Assembly: GCA_014529385.2 (NCBI GenBank) | Contig: CM043942.1 | Location: 2,270,501-2,334,500 of the forward strand | From: Adiantum capillus-veneris | Taxonomy: Eukaryota > Streptophyta > Polypodiopsida > Polypodiales > Pteridaceae | Direction: 5' to 3' | DNA length: 64,000 nt | Shown: one piece after another, positions 1 to 11,400 of the stretch | Layout of the letters: every line of letters starts with the position of its first letter | Numbering within the stretch: the stretch's first letter is position 1 | Notes under the pieces: model-generated | Told to the model about the DNA's origin: nothing | Seen by the model: the letters and a program-made list of their open reading frames with translations, nothing else | Databases searched by the model: none | Translations under genes and position numbers: made by a program

Positions 1-2208
1 CTCTAGCACATCAATTGAAACCATCACCGCTTATGCTAGATTAGATGAACACAACAAGTGGATCCCAATATCCATGAACAATGGTAGCTAAATTATAATG
101 CAAAAAAGTAGGAGAAGAAAAATCTCATCCAAAAATCAATTCTTGTCATGTTGGAAAGAAAGAGTAACATATTTTAAATTTATGGGGCCAAGAAGACAGT
201 GAAGGAGGTTCTAGTGCATCATTTATACATGCACAACGAGCTTCACCTCCATCTTGGTAACTCCAAACTTGGTTTGCACAAAGCTAACTATAAATGTTTG
301 ATATCTACATATTAGATTATTGACTATTATTTGCACTTTACTTTGGCTTGTTTGTGGTTCTTTGCTCCTATGATAGCTATAAGTTTTGTATTTATTTGTG
401 TTACAATGCTTATTATAGAAATCAAACTCTCAATCATATAGGAATGGAAATTGAAAATCAATGGAGTGCGTCATGGATATGTTGGATGTCTAGCATGGTT
501 CCCTTGATGAGGAGCTTTACAAAGGGAGAACTAATGGTTCTTTGGCATAAAATGAGGCATTCTTTTATGATCAATTTTTTGTTCCACCAAAATCCATGAA
601 CGATTGGGTACTGTCTCCAAGATTTCCTTGAGTGATTCTAGGAGTGGAGAGTGGCCACTATTCTTTTTGTTATTCTTTGCTTTGGTCAGTCATCGTCTTG
701 CTTTTCCCTTCTTTTTTTTATAAATGGCTTGAAGGTCCCAACAAGGATTGAAAAGAAACTTCTATGCCAAGAAGTGCTAGAAGGGATTGTGCATTTTCTT
801 CCAAGCTAGAGCCTACACCTTATTTAGAGTCCTACTCTACAACCAATACTACTGGTAGATTGTATCGATTGTTTCCTACACTTGGTATTTTGTACAAAAT
901 ATTTCTATATCAATAATAATAAAATATTTGGTGCAAATGTCTTATCTTGTTAATTTTCATTTTTTGGTTACATGTGTAAAGGTGCACCAACGTCATGGCC
1001 TCTAGATATTGTATTATTATTTTTGTGTTCAAAAGAACAAAGTGCAGTCTTGTCATCCACTTGATTTACAACACTATCAATAGCTCTACCCGGTTTAGGG
1101 TTGTCATGTACTTCATCCACACTTAGAGTGAGCAATAGCCCAAAAGATATGGGTTAGGATTTTGGTTCCTCTTCCTTGATTTTTGTGAGCAAGAAGGAGA
1201 AGAAAAAAGTGAAAAAACTCCATGAATAGAAGCCCATAAACAAGAAGAATGTAGAAGAGGAAGTGGATGAGAAGTTTGAGACTAACTCTAAGCTAGGTCT
1301 GATTTTCTCCACTTACCTCAAATAACTTCCATCATGGTTGGTAGAGAATTTAGGCCCTTCATGGAAGATGACATGGATTATGCTTTGGGTCTTAACATGC
1401 AACATCCAAAACAATCGGACAAGTAAAAGAATTTAGAGATAGATACAAGGGTTGCCACAACTATAGTAGAAATTGAAAGACTATATTGGGAGCTACACAA
1501 GAGTTGGAGATAATAAAAATGTAATAGTGGAAGCTCCATTTACTTGTATTTTCTTTTAATCTCAGTTGTACAATTTACAAGGGATTTAATGTGTGCTCTT
1601 TACAAAAATGTTCATTTGCTACAAAATGCTTTCAAGAAGAAAATATGTAATTTTTTGTTTTAAAAATGCTACTTCTCTACAATATTTAACATGTTTAGGT
1701 TTTTTACAAAAGTCCTAGACTCTTCCTTGTGGTGGTCTTTGGTGTTCTTCTTGGGCTCTTTTCTTTTTTGCTATTCTTTTTGTTTTTCTCCTCCTAAGGC
1801 TCTTCTTCCTTCTTGTTGTTGGACTTTGGCTCTTTTATTGTCTGTTTCTTCTTCTTCTTCCCCTATTTAATTTTTGCCTCTTTGGTTTTCTCCTTCTTGG
1901 CATGTGTTTGTGTTTTTTATAGGGCTCTTTCTAAGGGAAACACGATCCTTTTTATTATCTTCCTTTAGAGTCATAGGAACCTCCTCTACCTTGGGCATTT
2001 CGTTATTCTCTTTCTCTTCCTTTTCTCTTTTTTATGGGCCTACCTTGGTGTCATGTGTGGTCCCTAGCCTCTTACTTTTACTTCTTTTGCCCTTTTGGTC
2101 TGCCTTTGGTATTGCCATTTGTAGTGGCATCTAGACACTGATATATATCTAATCATCTTGGCACTAATCCACTAAACATGGTTGTGAGTGTAGCAATTCC
2201 TATTGGGT
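1..2208. other. unassigned AT-rich sequence
   Basis: No gene or recognisable element was found. The short open frames at 348-599 and 1874-2134 have low-complexity or pyrimidine-rich composition and no known motif. About 1705-2110 is strongly pyrimidine-rich on the plus strand (TTC/TCT runs). The stretch may be old decayed repeat DNA, but no terminal repeats or protein remnants support a specific call. Confidence 0.5.
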
Positions 2209-2461
2209 AAAAGCATATATTGGTGGTACCACTTTTTGCATTATAAGGTGGTACGCTTTAAAAAAAGTAGGGACCAATATATTTTTTCCAAAAAAATTTA
2301 AAACTTGGACTTTATAGTTTTAGATTCTACATGAAAAAATATATCAATTTATATATAACATGGTAGTTTATTTTATATGTAACACATGAAGATAGGTTTC
2401 TAAAGTAATACCAAAGGATTGTCCAAGATAGCCCTTTTTGGTACCACCCATACATGCTTTT
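2209..2461. mobile_element. MITE-like inverted-repeat element
   Basis: A 253-bp AT-rich unit bounded by 23-bp inverted repeats: the left arm (2209-2231) and the reverse complement of the right arm (2439-2461) differ at only two positions. Both arms contain GGTGGTACCA. It has no coding capacity. Size, AT-richness and terminal inverted repeats fit a MITE. I could not identify a clean target duplication, so the superfamily is open, and a simple hairpin-forming repeat is an alternative. Confidence 0.5.
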
Positions 2462-2489
2462 GTTATGGAATTGATATCTTATTATTTAT

Positions 2490-3010
2490 TGTAGCTGTGA
2501 CAGGTGGAAAAGGCTTGACCGAGCTAAGCTATTGCAAAAGGATATCATATTTTATGTACATTTTATTATTCAAGTGCTCTTTATGAGCTTTGGCCATTTG
2601 TGACCGGCCGGCCAGTTTGTACTCACTTTGACCATTCAAGAATCTATAAATTAAATATGTGCAAGAGGGAAATGGTCACTCCTGCACGGGGGGAGATTGA
2701 GGTCATTTCTACACACATTTTAGAGTGTGAAGTTGATGCAACAAGGCAAGTGTGAGGTGGTGAGAGTGAAGCAAGGTGGGAGCTCTATTAACGGTATAAT
2801 CCCTTTGTAACTTACTTCTTGTTTGAAGTACTAAAGCCATTGATTGAGTGGCTGCTTTCCCGTGGACGTAGCCCACGTTGGGTGAACCACGTATATTGTG
2901 TGTGCTCTCTCTCTCTCTCTACTCTATAATCTCTCGTGTGTGAAAATTTCTCTCTCTCCCATTAAGTAAGCTACTCAATTATCTACTTAGCTACGTCATA
3001 TTTCCTAACA
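2490..3010 (+). repeat. probable 5' LTR of Copia-1
   Basis: This stretch ends in CCTAACA directly before a plant Copia-type primer site (3013-3024), which fixes the LTR 3' end at about 3010. The 5' boundary is uncertain because no second LTR is present; TG dinucleotides at 2490 and 2496 are candidates. A CT microsatellite lies at about 2907-2925. Confidence 0.5.
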
Positions 3011-3012
3011 AC

Positions 3013-3024
3013 TGGTATCAGAGC
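3013..3024 (+). other. primer binding site (tRNA-iMet type)
   Basis: TGGTATCAGAGC is the standard plant Ty1/copia primer site, complementary to the 3' end of initiator tRNA-Met. It lies two bases after the LTR end, as expected. Confidence 0.8.
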
Positions 3025-3083
3025 AAGGTTTCCTCGTAGCTAAATTATCTCAAGAAAAGGATTCCTTGAATTGAGTGAGAGTA

Positions 3084-4200
3084 ATGGCGGAGGAAGGGAA
3101 GCTCAAGATTGAGAAGTTCAACAGCAAAAACTACCAACATTGGAAGATGCAGATTGAAAACTATCTCTACTAGAAGGACCTCTATTTGCCACTAGGTGGT
3201 CTTGCAAAGAAGCACGCAATGCTGGCAGATGAATCATGGATTGTCCTTGATTGAAAGAAACTAGGAACAATCCGGTTAAGCTTGGAGTCAATGGTGGCTT
3301 TCAATGTTTCGGAGACGAAGACCACGGAGAACTTGATGAAGTCACTTGATGACTTATACGAGAAACCATCAGCATCCAATAAGGTATTTCTCATGAAGCA
3401 CTTGTTCAATCTAAAGATGGCACAGAATGGTTTAGTTGCAGAACACATAAATGACTTTTATGACAACATAAGTCAACTTCAATCGGTGAAAATCAATTTC
3501 AATGACGAAGTGCGAGCTCTCCTTATACTATCATCTCTACCGAATAGTTGGGATAGCCTTGTGATGGCTGTAAGTAATTCTATCTCTAGCAAAAATACTC
3601 TTAAATTTGATGATATTGTGGGTGTTCTCCTAAGCAAGTAAATGCAAAGGAGAAGCACAGAAGAATCATCAAGTGATGCACTATCAGTGGAAACAAGAGG
3701 AAGGCCTAAGGAGAGGTCCAAAAACCAAAAGGGTCATGATTTCTCAAGGCAGAGAAAGTCACACACAAAGTCAGTTCTTGAATAATGGAATTGTAGCAAG
3801 AAGGGCCACGTCAAGAAGGATTGTTGGTCCAAGAAAAAGAAGGAGTCAGATTCTCAAAACAACAAGTCAACATCGGAGGCCAATGTGGCAGGTAAAGTAG
3901 AGCAAGATGCTCTAATTCTCTCATTGGACAATGTGTCTAATTCTTGGATACTAGATTTCGGAGCTTCATTCCATGCGACACCACACAAGCAACATTTCCA
4001 AGATTACACCAAAGGTAATTTTGGCTATGTATACTTGGGAGATGATAAAGCTTGTGAAATTATGAGCAAAGATATAGTTTGTGTCAAAAATATTAACAAA
4101 AATGAGTGAAAGCTTGAAGATGTTAGGCATGTTCCTTCTCTTTGCAAACATTTGATCTCTACAGGACAATTGGACGATGAAGGTCACAACATTGCATTGA
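3084..4200 (+). pseudogene. decayed Copia gag-protease (Copia-1)
   Basis: The frame from the ATG at 3084 reads a Ty1/copia gag (start MAEEGKLKIEKFN, then a W-K-M-Q-I tract), broken by stops near 3171, 3254, 3640 and 3784. A degraded CCHC knuckle follows at about 3790-3830 (SKKGHVKKDCW, first cysteines damaged). A protease start is seen at about 3940-3975, where the catalytic D-S-G is replaced by D-F-G, followed by the family pattern ATPH...YLGDD and VRHVPSL...LISTGQLDDEG. Integrase, RT and the 3' LTR are absent, so this is a truncated 5' remnant. The 4201-4448 stretch is unassigned. Confidence 0.8.
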
Positions 4201-4448
4201 CAACTTTTCTTCATTTTCACCAACAATGTTGCACTTGATCGTCTCAAGATTTGTGTCTCAATTGACTGATTTTTTTGTGACAGTGTCCATTGGTTGAGCT
4301 TCATTTGAATTTTGTTTGCTTTGACCGGGTAATATCCTTTATCACTAGAGAGGATGGGCTATAATAGATTCTTTCCTCTAAAATGAACCATCCTTTTTTA
4401 TCTATCACTGGGCACACTTCTATGAGCTGGTATGTGGGTCGTTCAAAC

Positions 4449-4693
4449 TGTAATGGAGTTGGCCTATTTAACTTGAAAAGTAGCGGAAATTAATGAGAGT
4501 ACTTTTGAGAAATGACTTTGCAAGTATAGCAAGTGAACATAATTGAAGATAGCTACATAATCATAGCAATTATTTAACTTGGCATGAACAACACTTTTAC
4601 AAGAGAGAGAATTTAGAGAACATGACAACAGTTGAGGACCGGATTTATGTGGAGCCGGTGCCCCCTCCAATAGGTACTTGTATTATGATTTCT
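4449..4693 (-). repeat. 3' LTR fragment of Gypsy A
   Basis: About 245 bp closely matching 16655-16901, with only scattered substitutions. On the plus strand both begin TGTAATGGAG. At 16655 this edge abuts a primer site; here it meets unrelated flank (CAAAC at 4444-4448). The other end is fused to RT coding sequence at about 4685-4693, within a shared GGAGAAA. The rest of RNase H, the integrase and the upstream part of the LTR are therefore missing, by one internal deletion (inference). Confidence 0.75.
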
Positions 4694-5455
4694 CCTTTAG
4701 CTTGTCAAAAGCATTTTGCACCTTAGCAGTCCATACATACTTAACGTTCTTCTTAGTTAAGTCATGTAGTGGTTCTGCTACTTGGGAGAATTTTTCTATG
4801 AAGCATCTATAGTATGCGCACATACCAATAAATCTTCTTAGCTCATGTAGACTCCTTGGGTTAGGCTGTGCTTTTATTATTTCTAACTTTGATGGATCCA
4901 TACGGATACCATCTTGAGAGATAATATGACCTAAATATTGAATCTCTTGAAGGAAAAACTCACTTTTCTTTTGGTTGAGAAAAAGCTTATTCTCCCTCAA
5001 TGCTTGATCACTTGGAGATGTTGCTTATGTTCCTCCAAAGACTTGGAGTAGATGATGATATCATCAAAGAACACTCTAGTGAATTTACGATAAGGTCTAA
5101 AAATTTTCTCCATTAGACGATTGAATATAGTTGGTGCATTAGTCAGGCCAAAAGGCATGACTACATACTCATAAAGATCACATGTTGTGCGAAATGCGAT
5201 CTTTAGGATATCTTCATCCACTATCCTTATTTGATGATAGCCACTTTTAAGGTCAATCCTATTGAAGTAGGTAGATCCTTGTAGCTTATCAAATACAGCT
5301 TCTACCCGAGGCACGAGAAATCTATTTTTGATATTGATATGGTTTAGTGCTCGATAGTCCACACACATACGATATGTACCATCTTTCTTTTGCACTAAAA
5401 GGATTGGAGAACAAAAGGGAGAGGAACTAGGTCTCACCATTCCTTTGTCTACCAA
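4683..5455 (-). pseudogene. Ty3/gypsy reverse transcriptase, Gypsy A
   Basis: Two minus-strand frames (5455-4997 and 5000-4683) together read most of a Ty3/gypsy [43 protein letters not shown], then the catalytic box VFFDDIIIYSK and YLGHIIS. A frameshift near 4998 separates the halves. The reading stops at the start of the RT-RNase H connection (AFDKLKEK), where LTR sequence begins. RNase H and integrase are absent, so the copy cannot be autonomous. It was part of gag-pol downstream of the protease remnant at 5567-6180. Confidence 0.85.
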
Positions 5456-5566
5456 TTCCTATACTTGCCTCATGATCTCCTCTTGTTGAGCTTGTGAGAC
5501 TTGATAAGGAGGCTTGTTAGGTGGTGAGCTTCCTGGAAGGAAATCAATGCAATGGTCATCATCCCC

Positions 5567-6180
5567 TCATTTTGGAGGTAAGTCCATAGGGATATCATCG
5601 ATGAACACATCTAGGAATCCTTTTAGAAAATTAAACAAGTCTAACTCTTCTTGATTCCTACCATTTACATTTAATGAAACATTAGGATCTTTTAGAGACT
5701 CTTTGACAAAAATAATGTACGCAAAAACTGAGCTCTTCATTGACTTATCAAAAGTAGGAGTATTTACAAGTGGAGTAGTGCAATCACGCTCACTGGCATC
5801 TATATACATGTTCTTTCCCCTGTAGGTGAAGTAGATTCTCTTTTCAGGGAACTTCATATTGGCATCCATGCGATCAAACCATGGCACCCCTAGGATAGCA
5901 TCTTCATGTTGGAGAGGAGAGATGAAGAAGTCTTCTTTGTTGACATAGCTTTGGACATGAAGCCTCAACTTCCCAATCAAGGGAGTAATGGAGGCTTGGT
6001 GTCCATTGAAACCTATGTCAACCGCTACCATATCTCCCATATCAAAAGTGTGAATGCCCAACATGGTGGGGCCAACACCACTCACAGGAAGTTGTGAGTA
6101 GAGCCAGGGTCAAACAAGATGAAGGCATCATGCTCTCTTACCTTTCCCCAAGCATAGGAAAGTGTTGATCCTTTGCAATG
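5567..6180 (-). pseudogene. Ty3/gypsy protease region, Gypsy A
   Basis: Minus-strand reading shows HDAFILFDPGSTHNFLS at about 6140-6090, the retropepsin start of plant gypsy elements with D-P-G in place of the usual D-S-G. It continues through MLGIHTFDMGD, and ILGVPWFDRM marks the second conserved strand (about 5880). Stops and frame changes interrupt it upstream. It lies between gag/zinc knuckle (6181-7118) and RT (below 5455), the normal gypsy order. Confidence 0.75.
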
Positions 6181-7118
6181 AGCATCCTCTTTTGGAGCTT
6201 CGATGTTGGAAGCCCTAGGAGTCTCATTGTGAGTATTCTTTTTGGTTCAAGAACGATAGCCATGTCCTTGGTCCCCACACTTGAAACACTTATGGTCCTT
6301 GCAAAAAGCTCTTTAGGAGAGAGTATGTTTTTACCTTTGTCAACTCCCTTCTCCTTGGACCGATTGTTGTTGTTGTTGTTGGAAGTGCCTTGGGAGGAAT
6401 TTTAAACATTGGGTTTCCCCTTTGCATCATTTTTGTCTTTGTTTTCCATGGGCTTGACATTCCGTCTAGCCCCTTGATGGAAATTGATGTGTGAAGAAAC
6501 CATGGTGTGATGGATTACTTCGCTAATAGTACCGGGGTGTTGAGAGTTGATGTGTTCGTCCATCACTTTAGGTAATCCCGCACAAAATTGCTACCTGTGC
6601 TAGGCAAAGTCTATCTTTTGAAAGATAGTAGCTTTGAGATGTAAATCCCAAAACTTGTCTACATACATGTGGATAGACTCATGAGAGAGAAGATTCAAGC
6701 TGCACCATTTGGTAAGCACTTTTTCCTTTGCATCTCTTGCAAGAAATTGCTTCATGATGGAACTCTAGTGTTTTCCATGTTTTGGGGGCTTACCATTGCC
6801 ACGAAGGCTAGCCCACCATTGACGAGCTGATTTTTGAAATTGCATAGCTACATGGTGTAGCTTGGAGGACTTTGTAAAGCCCTCGTCTCCAAAGGCCACA
6901 TCAAATTGCTGGATGAAGGCCAACACTTGGTTTGTAGCACCAAAGGTGCCTTTATAGGTGAGAAAAGAGATACTCTTTCCTCTCTCGTTGAGGTTCTTTA
7001 GCTTCTGTTACCTTCACCATGCAGGGAATGATTTCCGATTTCCTCCCCTCCTGTATTCTCTACGAGAATAGCCATAGCTTTTGTCGTAAGAGGAGGAAGG
7101 TGAAGAAGAAGGAGAAGA
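6181..7118 (-). pseudogene. Ty3/gypsy gag, C-terminal part, Gypsy A
   Basis: Minus-strand reading from about 6960 to 6180 contains a retrotransposon gag domain (KGTFGATNQVLAFIQQFD, then a QFQKSARQWW tract), a Q/N-rich linker and a CCHC-like knuckle at about 6297-6248 (CFKCGDQGHGYRS, final Cys lost). Several stops and frame changes are present. The gene is interrupted at 7119-7123 by element A1; its N-terminal part is at 15797-16241. Confidence 0.7.
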
Positions 7119-7123
7119 GTATG

Positions 7124-7416
7124 TGTTAACCCTCACGGCACACGGACACCCATCACCTACGATGGACGCGTATTATGTATTTGGTAGAGTCAGGTACCGG
7201 GCTTGTCGGACCAATAGGGAAAGGTAGAGTGATCGTCGATGAGAGGCGCACTTTAACTTGGACATTCAAGGGATTAGTTGGCTAAGCATGGGCGCCCAAG
7301 TGTGAATGGGGTGAGCTCCTATAAAAGCCAACTAAACCTAATTTTTACTCATTCTCTCATTTGTGCAATTGAAGAGTGCTCTTGCTCCATCTCCATCTTC
7401 TTCTTCTTCACCTCCT

Positions 7417-7448
<32 letters not shown>

Positions 7449-7699
7449 GGAGAGTGTGTGTGCGATCGAGCATTACGAAGGCACGACGGCGGCGAAGCGG
7501 TTGAGCGCGGCACGACTGCAGCTTCTTCTTCATCGCGGCGAGGAATCCACTACGAAGGCGAGCGTAGAGCGGTGAGTGACACACCCTTTGTTTTCTTGAG
7601 CTTGCTAGTTTAGGCTTGTTGTGTGCTTGGAGCCGTTTGTGGCTCGCATACGGTGTATTGGCAAGTCCCTTGCTTCGACAGTGCGGCAAGGAGCGCACA
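7124..7699 (+). repeat. 5' LTR of A1
   Basis: Starts TGTTAACCC and ends GAGCGCACA. It matches 15220-15791 almost base for base, apart from a 4-bp length difference in the TG/AG microsatellite at about 7418-7448. It carries a TATA box at 7319-7327, so U3 is about 225 bp and R-U5 about 350 bp. Confidence 0.92.
7319..7327 (+). promoter_or_regulatory. LTR TATA box (A1 5' LTR)
   Basis: CTATAAAAG lies in a GC-moderate context inside the LTR, followed downstream by pyrimidine- and CT-rich leader sequence. The same motif is conserved in the other three A-family LTRs: 15414-15422 (+), 43175-43183 (-) and 51803-51811 (-). Confidence 0.7.
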
Positions 7700-7703
7700 T
7701 TTT

Positions 7704-7721
7704 TGGCGCCGCTGCCGGGGA
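7704..7721 (+). other. primer binding site, tRNA-Asp type (A1)
   Basis: TGGCGCCGCTGCCGGGGA lies four bases after the LTR end. It matches the complement of the plant tRNA-Asp 3' end (TGGCGCCGTTGCCGGGGA) with one difference. This site is common in plant Athila/Tat-type gypsy elements. A2 has the same site. Confidence 0.75.
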
Positions 7722-8419
7722 TATGCCCTACACTAAGCTCGGTTAGCACTTTACGCTTCCTTGTGCTGCAACTTCTATCATAGGAAAGGCAGGGAAGGAG
7801 TGTGTGGAGATTTCTGTTTTTTGCGTTTTCTGCAATTGCTGTCAAGTTCAAATTTCTGCTATTGTCTGCGTTTTTCAATTTCCGCAATTTCTGCATTTTC
7901 AAGTTCCGCGAGCGGGCGGCGAAATTTTTTCGAAAATAAAAAACGTGTCTCTTAAAACGGACGGGTTGGTTTGTATAAAAGATAGATCGGGATCGGGATC
8001 ATTTTTCCAAGCCCAAGCCCAAGCCCAGGCCCAGGCCTCAGTCCTCAGTCTTATGATATATACTAGACTCACTCTTATATATATACCCTACTCCCTCAAG
8101 AGAGAATGAGAGCATGTGGGACAAGTCCTCCACTCTCCTCCTTTCTCTTCCCACTTGCACCCTTAGACTTTCTAGTTTGGGCCTAGTTCCCTACTGGAAA
8201 TTGACAGTTTTAGGGATTCCGAGGGCATAGAGTGACCAAACGGAGGGCTGTAAAGCACGGCACGACCCTCTGACCGATACGCTCGTTTCGAGCCATCACA
8301 CGGCCCATTCCACGACACGCTCTAAAAAATCTAGCAAAAAAACAAACAAAAAACACGCTAAAAACTAGTCACAAGGCCTCCTAGAGCAGCTTTTTGACAC
8401 CTTAGGGTATCAAAAGCAC
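7722..8419 (+). other. A1 untranslated leader
   Basis: About 700 bp between primer site and gag ATG. It contains short motifs built on GCAATTTCTGC/TTTTCTGC at about 7815-7905, a GCCCAA/GCCCAG run at about 8010-8036 and a CT-rich stretch. No ORF of note. The corresponding A2 leader is about 300 bp longer because the first motif class is expanded. Confidence 0.6.
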
Positions 8420-11400
8420 ATGCACTTACGCTCTGGGCGGGTGCTAGAACACGAGCATATTGAGGGTGCCTCTATTCATACGGACACCCATTACCCATCC
8501 ACGATAAGCTCTAGACCCTCAGCGGGGACACAAGGTAGCACCACCCAAGACCCTAAAATAGCCGCTAGTGATTCCTCCTCCGACTCAGAAATCATGGAAG
8601 CATACCCTACCCAAAACACTGAGAGAGAAGGCCATGCACCTCCCGAAGCTCCACAGCCTAGTACTAGTATGTTTAGCCGTTTCATGGAAACATTAGGTAG
8701 AGCTACTCGCTCGGAACCTGATGCAGATGAAGCACGCGAAGGGGGTGGGGAAGTGGAATCTCCTTTCACATCGCACGTGGACCCCACACCCCCAAAGAGT
8801 GTCCATGTGGATATCCTACCAACTTCTTACCAAGAAGGCCCTGTTGAGCTGCCTCCTTCAGAAGTTCCCTCTAGAGTACCGTTGGTGGCAAGTAAAACCA
8901 CGGGGAGCAACATTGCTTCTACCTCACAAGAAACCGTTAACACGTCGACTCTAGAAGGATTGTTCATTAATGATCATTGGACATACGACCTCCACACTGA
9001 GGTGTTGACGGATCTACACTCTGGCCACGCCTACCATGTAGGATGGATAGAGATTGTACAATCCACCTCTAGTGCCACGAGCATCGAAGATCAACAGAAA
9101 ATGATCTGTAATGTTATCCATGGCATTATTCAATCAGAAAGGCAAAACCGAGGGGTAAATATACTCTCTAATGGCCCCATGAGATTTCTGGATACGAGCA
9201 AGGCTCAACAGCCTACTCTATCACAAATGGAGACTCCTCTAATGAGCCCCATGGACCCATCTTACGTCATTTCACCTGGGGTCTCTATGCAATCTGAGCC
9301 TCCGAGCGAAAACTTTAGCTTCCCTAACTTGGCTCAACCCTCTATCAAGGAAAACACAGTGCTCACTCCAGGGATAAGCCTGACAGAGAATGTACCGATG
9401 ACATCTACGGTTAGCGCAGTGCCACTACCTAGTGTCATAGTACCTAATATTGGGCCTCGACCATATGTGCCTCTAGCCCCTTATGCACACATGGCCCCCA
9501 CACCTCCAATTGTACCACTTGCTTATGCTCCTCGAGTGCCGCTCCCTAGCTCTTATCCGAGTGGACCTATGCCCGGTTATGTTCCATATCCTGCATCATC
9601 CACACATATGCCAAGACCGGTACCCGTCCCTCTCCCACATATGATTCCAAGAGTACCTCCACCGGCCCTGCCTTCTCACATAGGTGACTTGGCAGCGTTT
9701 GCTCAAACCATAGGTCGATCTATCGCAGAAAATATGCGTCATGCATCTGATAGAGAGCCTAGAAGTAAGGCAGTACAAATTGCCAAACTCACGCAAAAAT
9801 TCAATGGGGATGAAGATGCTAGGAAACACATTGAAGTGTTTGAACAAGTATGTGATTCCTTAGGGGAACGCAACGAACTACATAAGTGCAATGCCTTAAG
9901 CTTGACATTAAGTGGGAAGGCTGGAGATTGGTATAGGACCCTAAGGGTGGATGAGAAAACAATCTACCCTACCCTTCGAAGGTTGTTTCTAAAGGAGTAC
10001 ATACGAGAAGGTGTGCTTTGGGGTGTAGCATCTCAGCTACAGAAGGCCAAACGTAAGGAAGGAGAGTCAGTAAGGGACTTCATTAGTCGTCTAAAGCACT
10101 TAAACTCTCGCTGCCCTGTAAATGAGCGCTTCAACAATAACCAACTGCTTGATCGATTCATTCGAGGGTTGAGGAATGAAGGAATCTATAATGGACTAGT
10201 GATTAGAGGTATCACAACCTGGGAAGATGTCACTGCCAATGCAATCCAACTAGAGGACAACTTGATGATAGCAGGCATGAGGGTGTCTACTGACACGAGA
10301 TCCACTAGCTCACAAGCCATTGAGTATGAACCCATGACTGCAAAGCCCATTGCCAATGAGCCAAAGGTATTTGAGACATTCTTGACAGACCTCACCAAGG
10401 CAATCCAAGAGTCTCTTAAGGATAATCGACCCCCTCAAAATAGTCACATGTATCCAAGAAGGGAGCAACAATGGTGTTCCATTTGCTTAGGTCCACATAG
10501 CACTAGTGAGTGCCCTACGTTTAGAGTAAAATTTAATGGAACTTGCAACGCATGTGGTAGGTATGGTCACCAAGCTAAGGATTGTTTAATGATCAAACGT
10601 ATGATGGCAAATAGACCACCTGTAGCCTGGACGGATGCACCTCGAGCTCCTGTATTGATGCCTGCTCCACCTGTTGAGCAACTACCGCAACACATGGTCC
10701 CTAGATCTCAAAATGTTGTACAAGCTACACCGCTACCACCTCCTGTGCTAGGACCGCAGCCCCTGCATCCAAGAGTCGCCCCTATGAACCAAGTGGGTTG
10801 CGAGCCATCAAACGCTTATGCAGATGGTTGTGAGGAGGAAATAGACACTAGTATTGCCTACGGACTTGATACATTGGAAGAATGTCCTATATACTACATG
10901 GAAGATTGTTGGGGACAAGTCAAGCCGGTTTATCAAGCTGCTGCTCTCGCATCCAGAGGTCAAAATATCAACACCCAGGCTAGGAGGCCACCTCTTCAAT
11001 GCTACGAGTGTGGTGGACCACATCGAGTAGCGGAGTGCCCTATTAGGCTGCAAAAGAATGCTGCACAGATGCAAGTGAATCAAGGGAGCACGTCTGCAAT
11101 GCCAATACTCACATGTGATCGTTGTGGCATAGATCACTTGATTGCCCAATGCCCCTATAACCCAAATGCGCCTAAAATCACACCCCTGAATTTGGTCGAA
11201 ATTGCTAGTGTGACATCACCATTACCACCCGTCGCACCCGCTTATGCGATTACACGGTCCATGCTTCAAGGGCCAGGACATATCCTCGAAGAGAGAGATA
11301 CCGCGTCAGTTATCCAAGCAAAGAAAAAGAAGACACGAAGGAAGAAGTCGCAGAATACGGAGAATTCAAAGCCAAGTTCCAAAACAAACATAGGAACAGG

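Noticed and set aside
7278-7613. ORF of 111 aa in the A1 5' LTR, repeated at 15374-15667
   Set aside because: It lies over the LTR U3/R border, includes the microsatellite, and is present only because LTRs are duplicated. No domain, and the frame shifts with TG repeat length.
7408-7902. Minus-strand ORF of 164 aa across the A1 LTR and leader
   Set aside because: Antisense to the element and spans LTR border and primer site; its matches at 15434-15853, 42804-43094 and 51289-51792 are just the other LTR copies.
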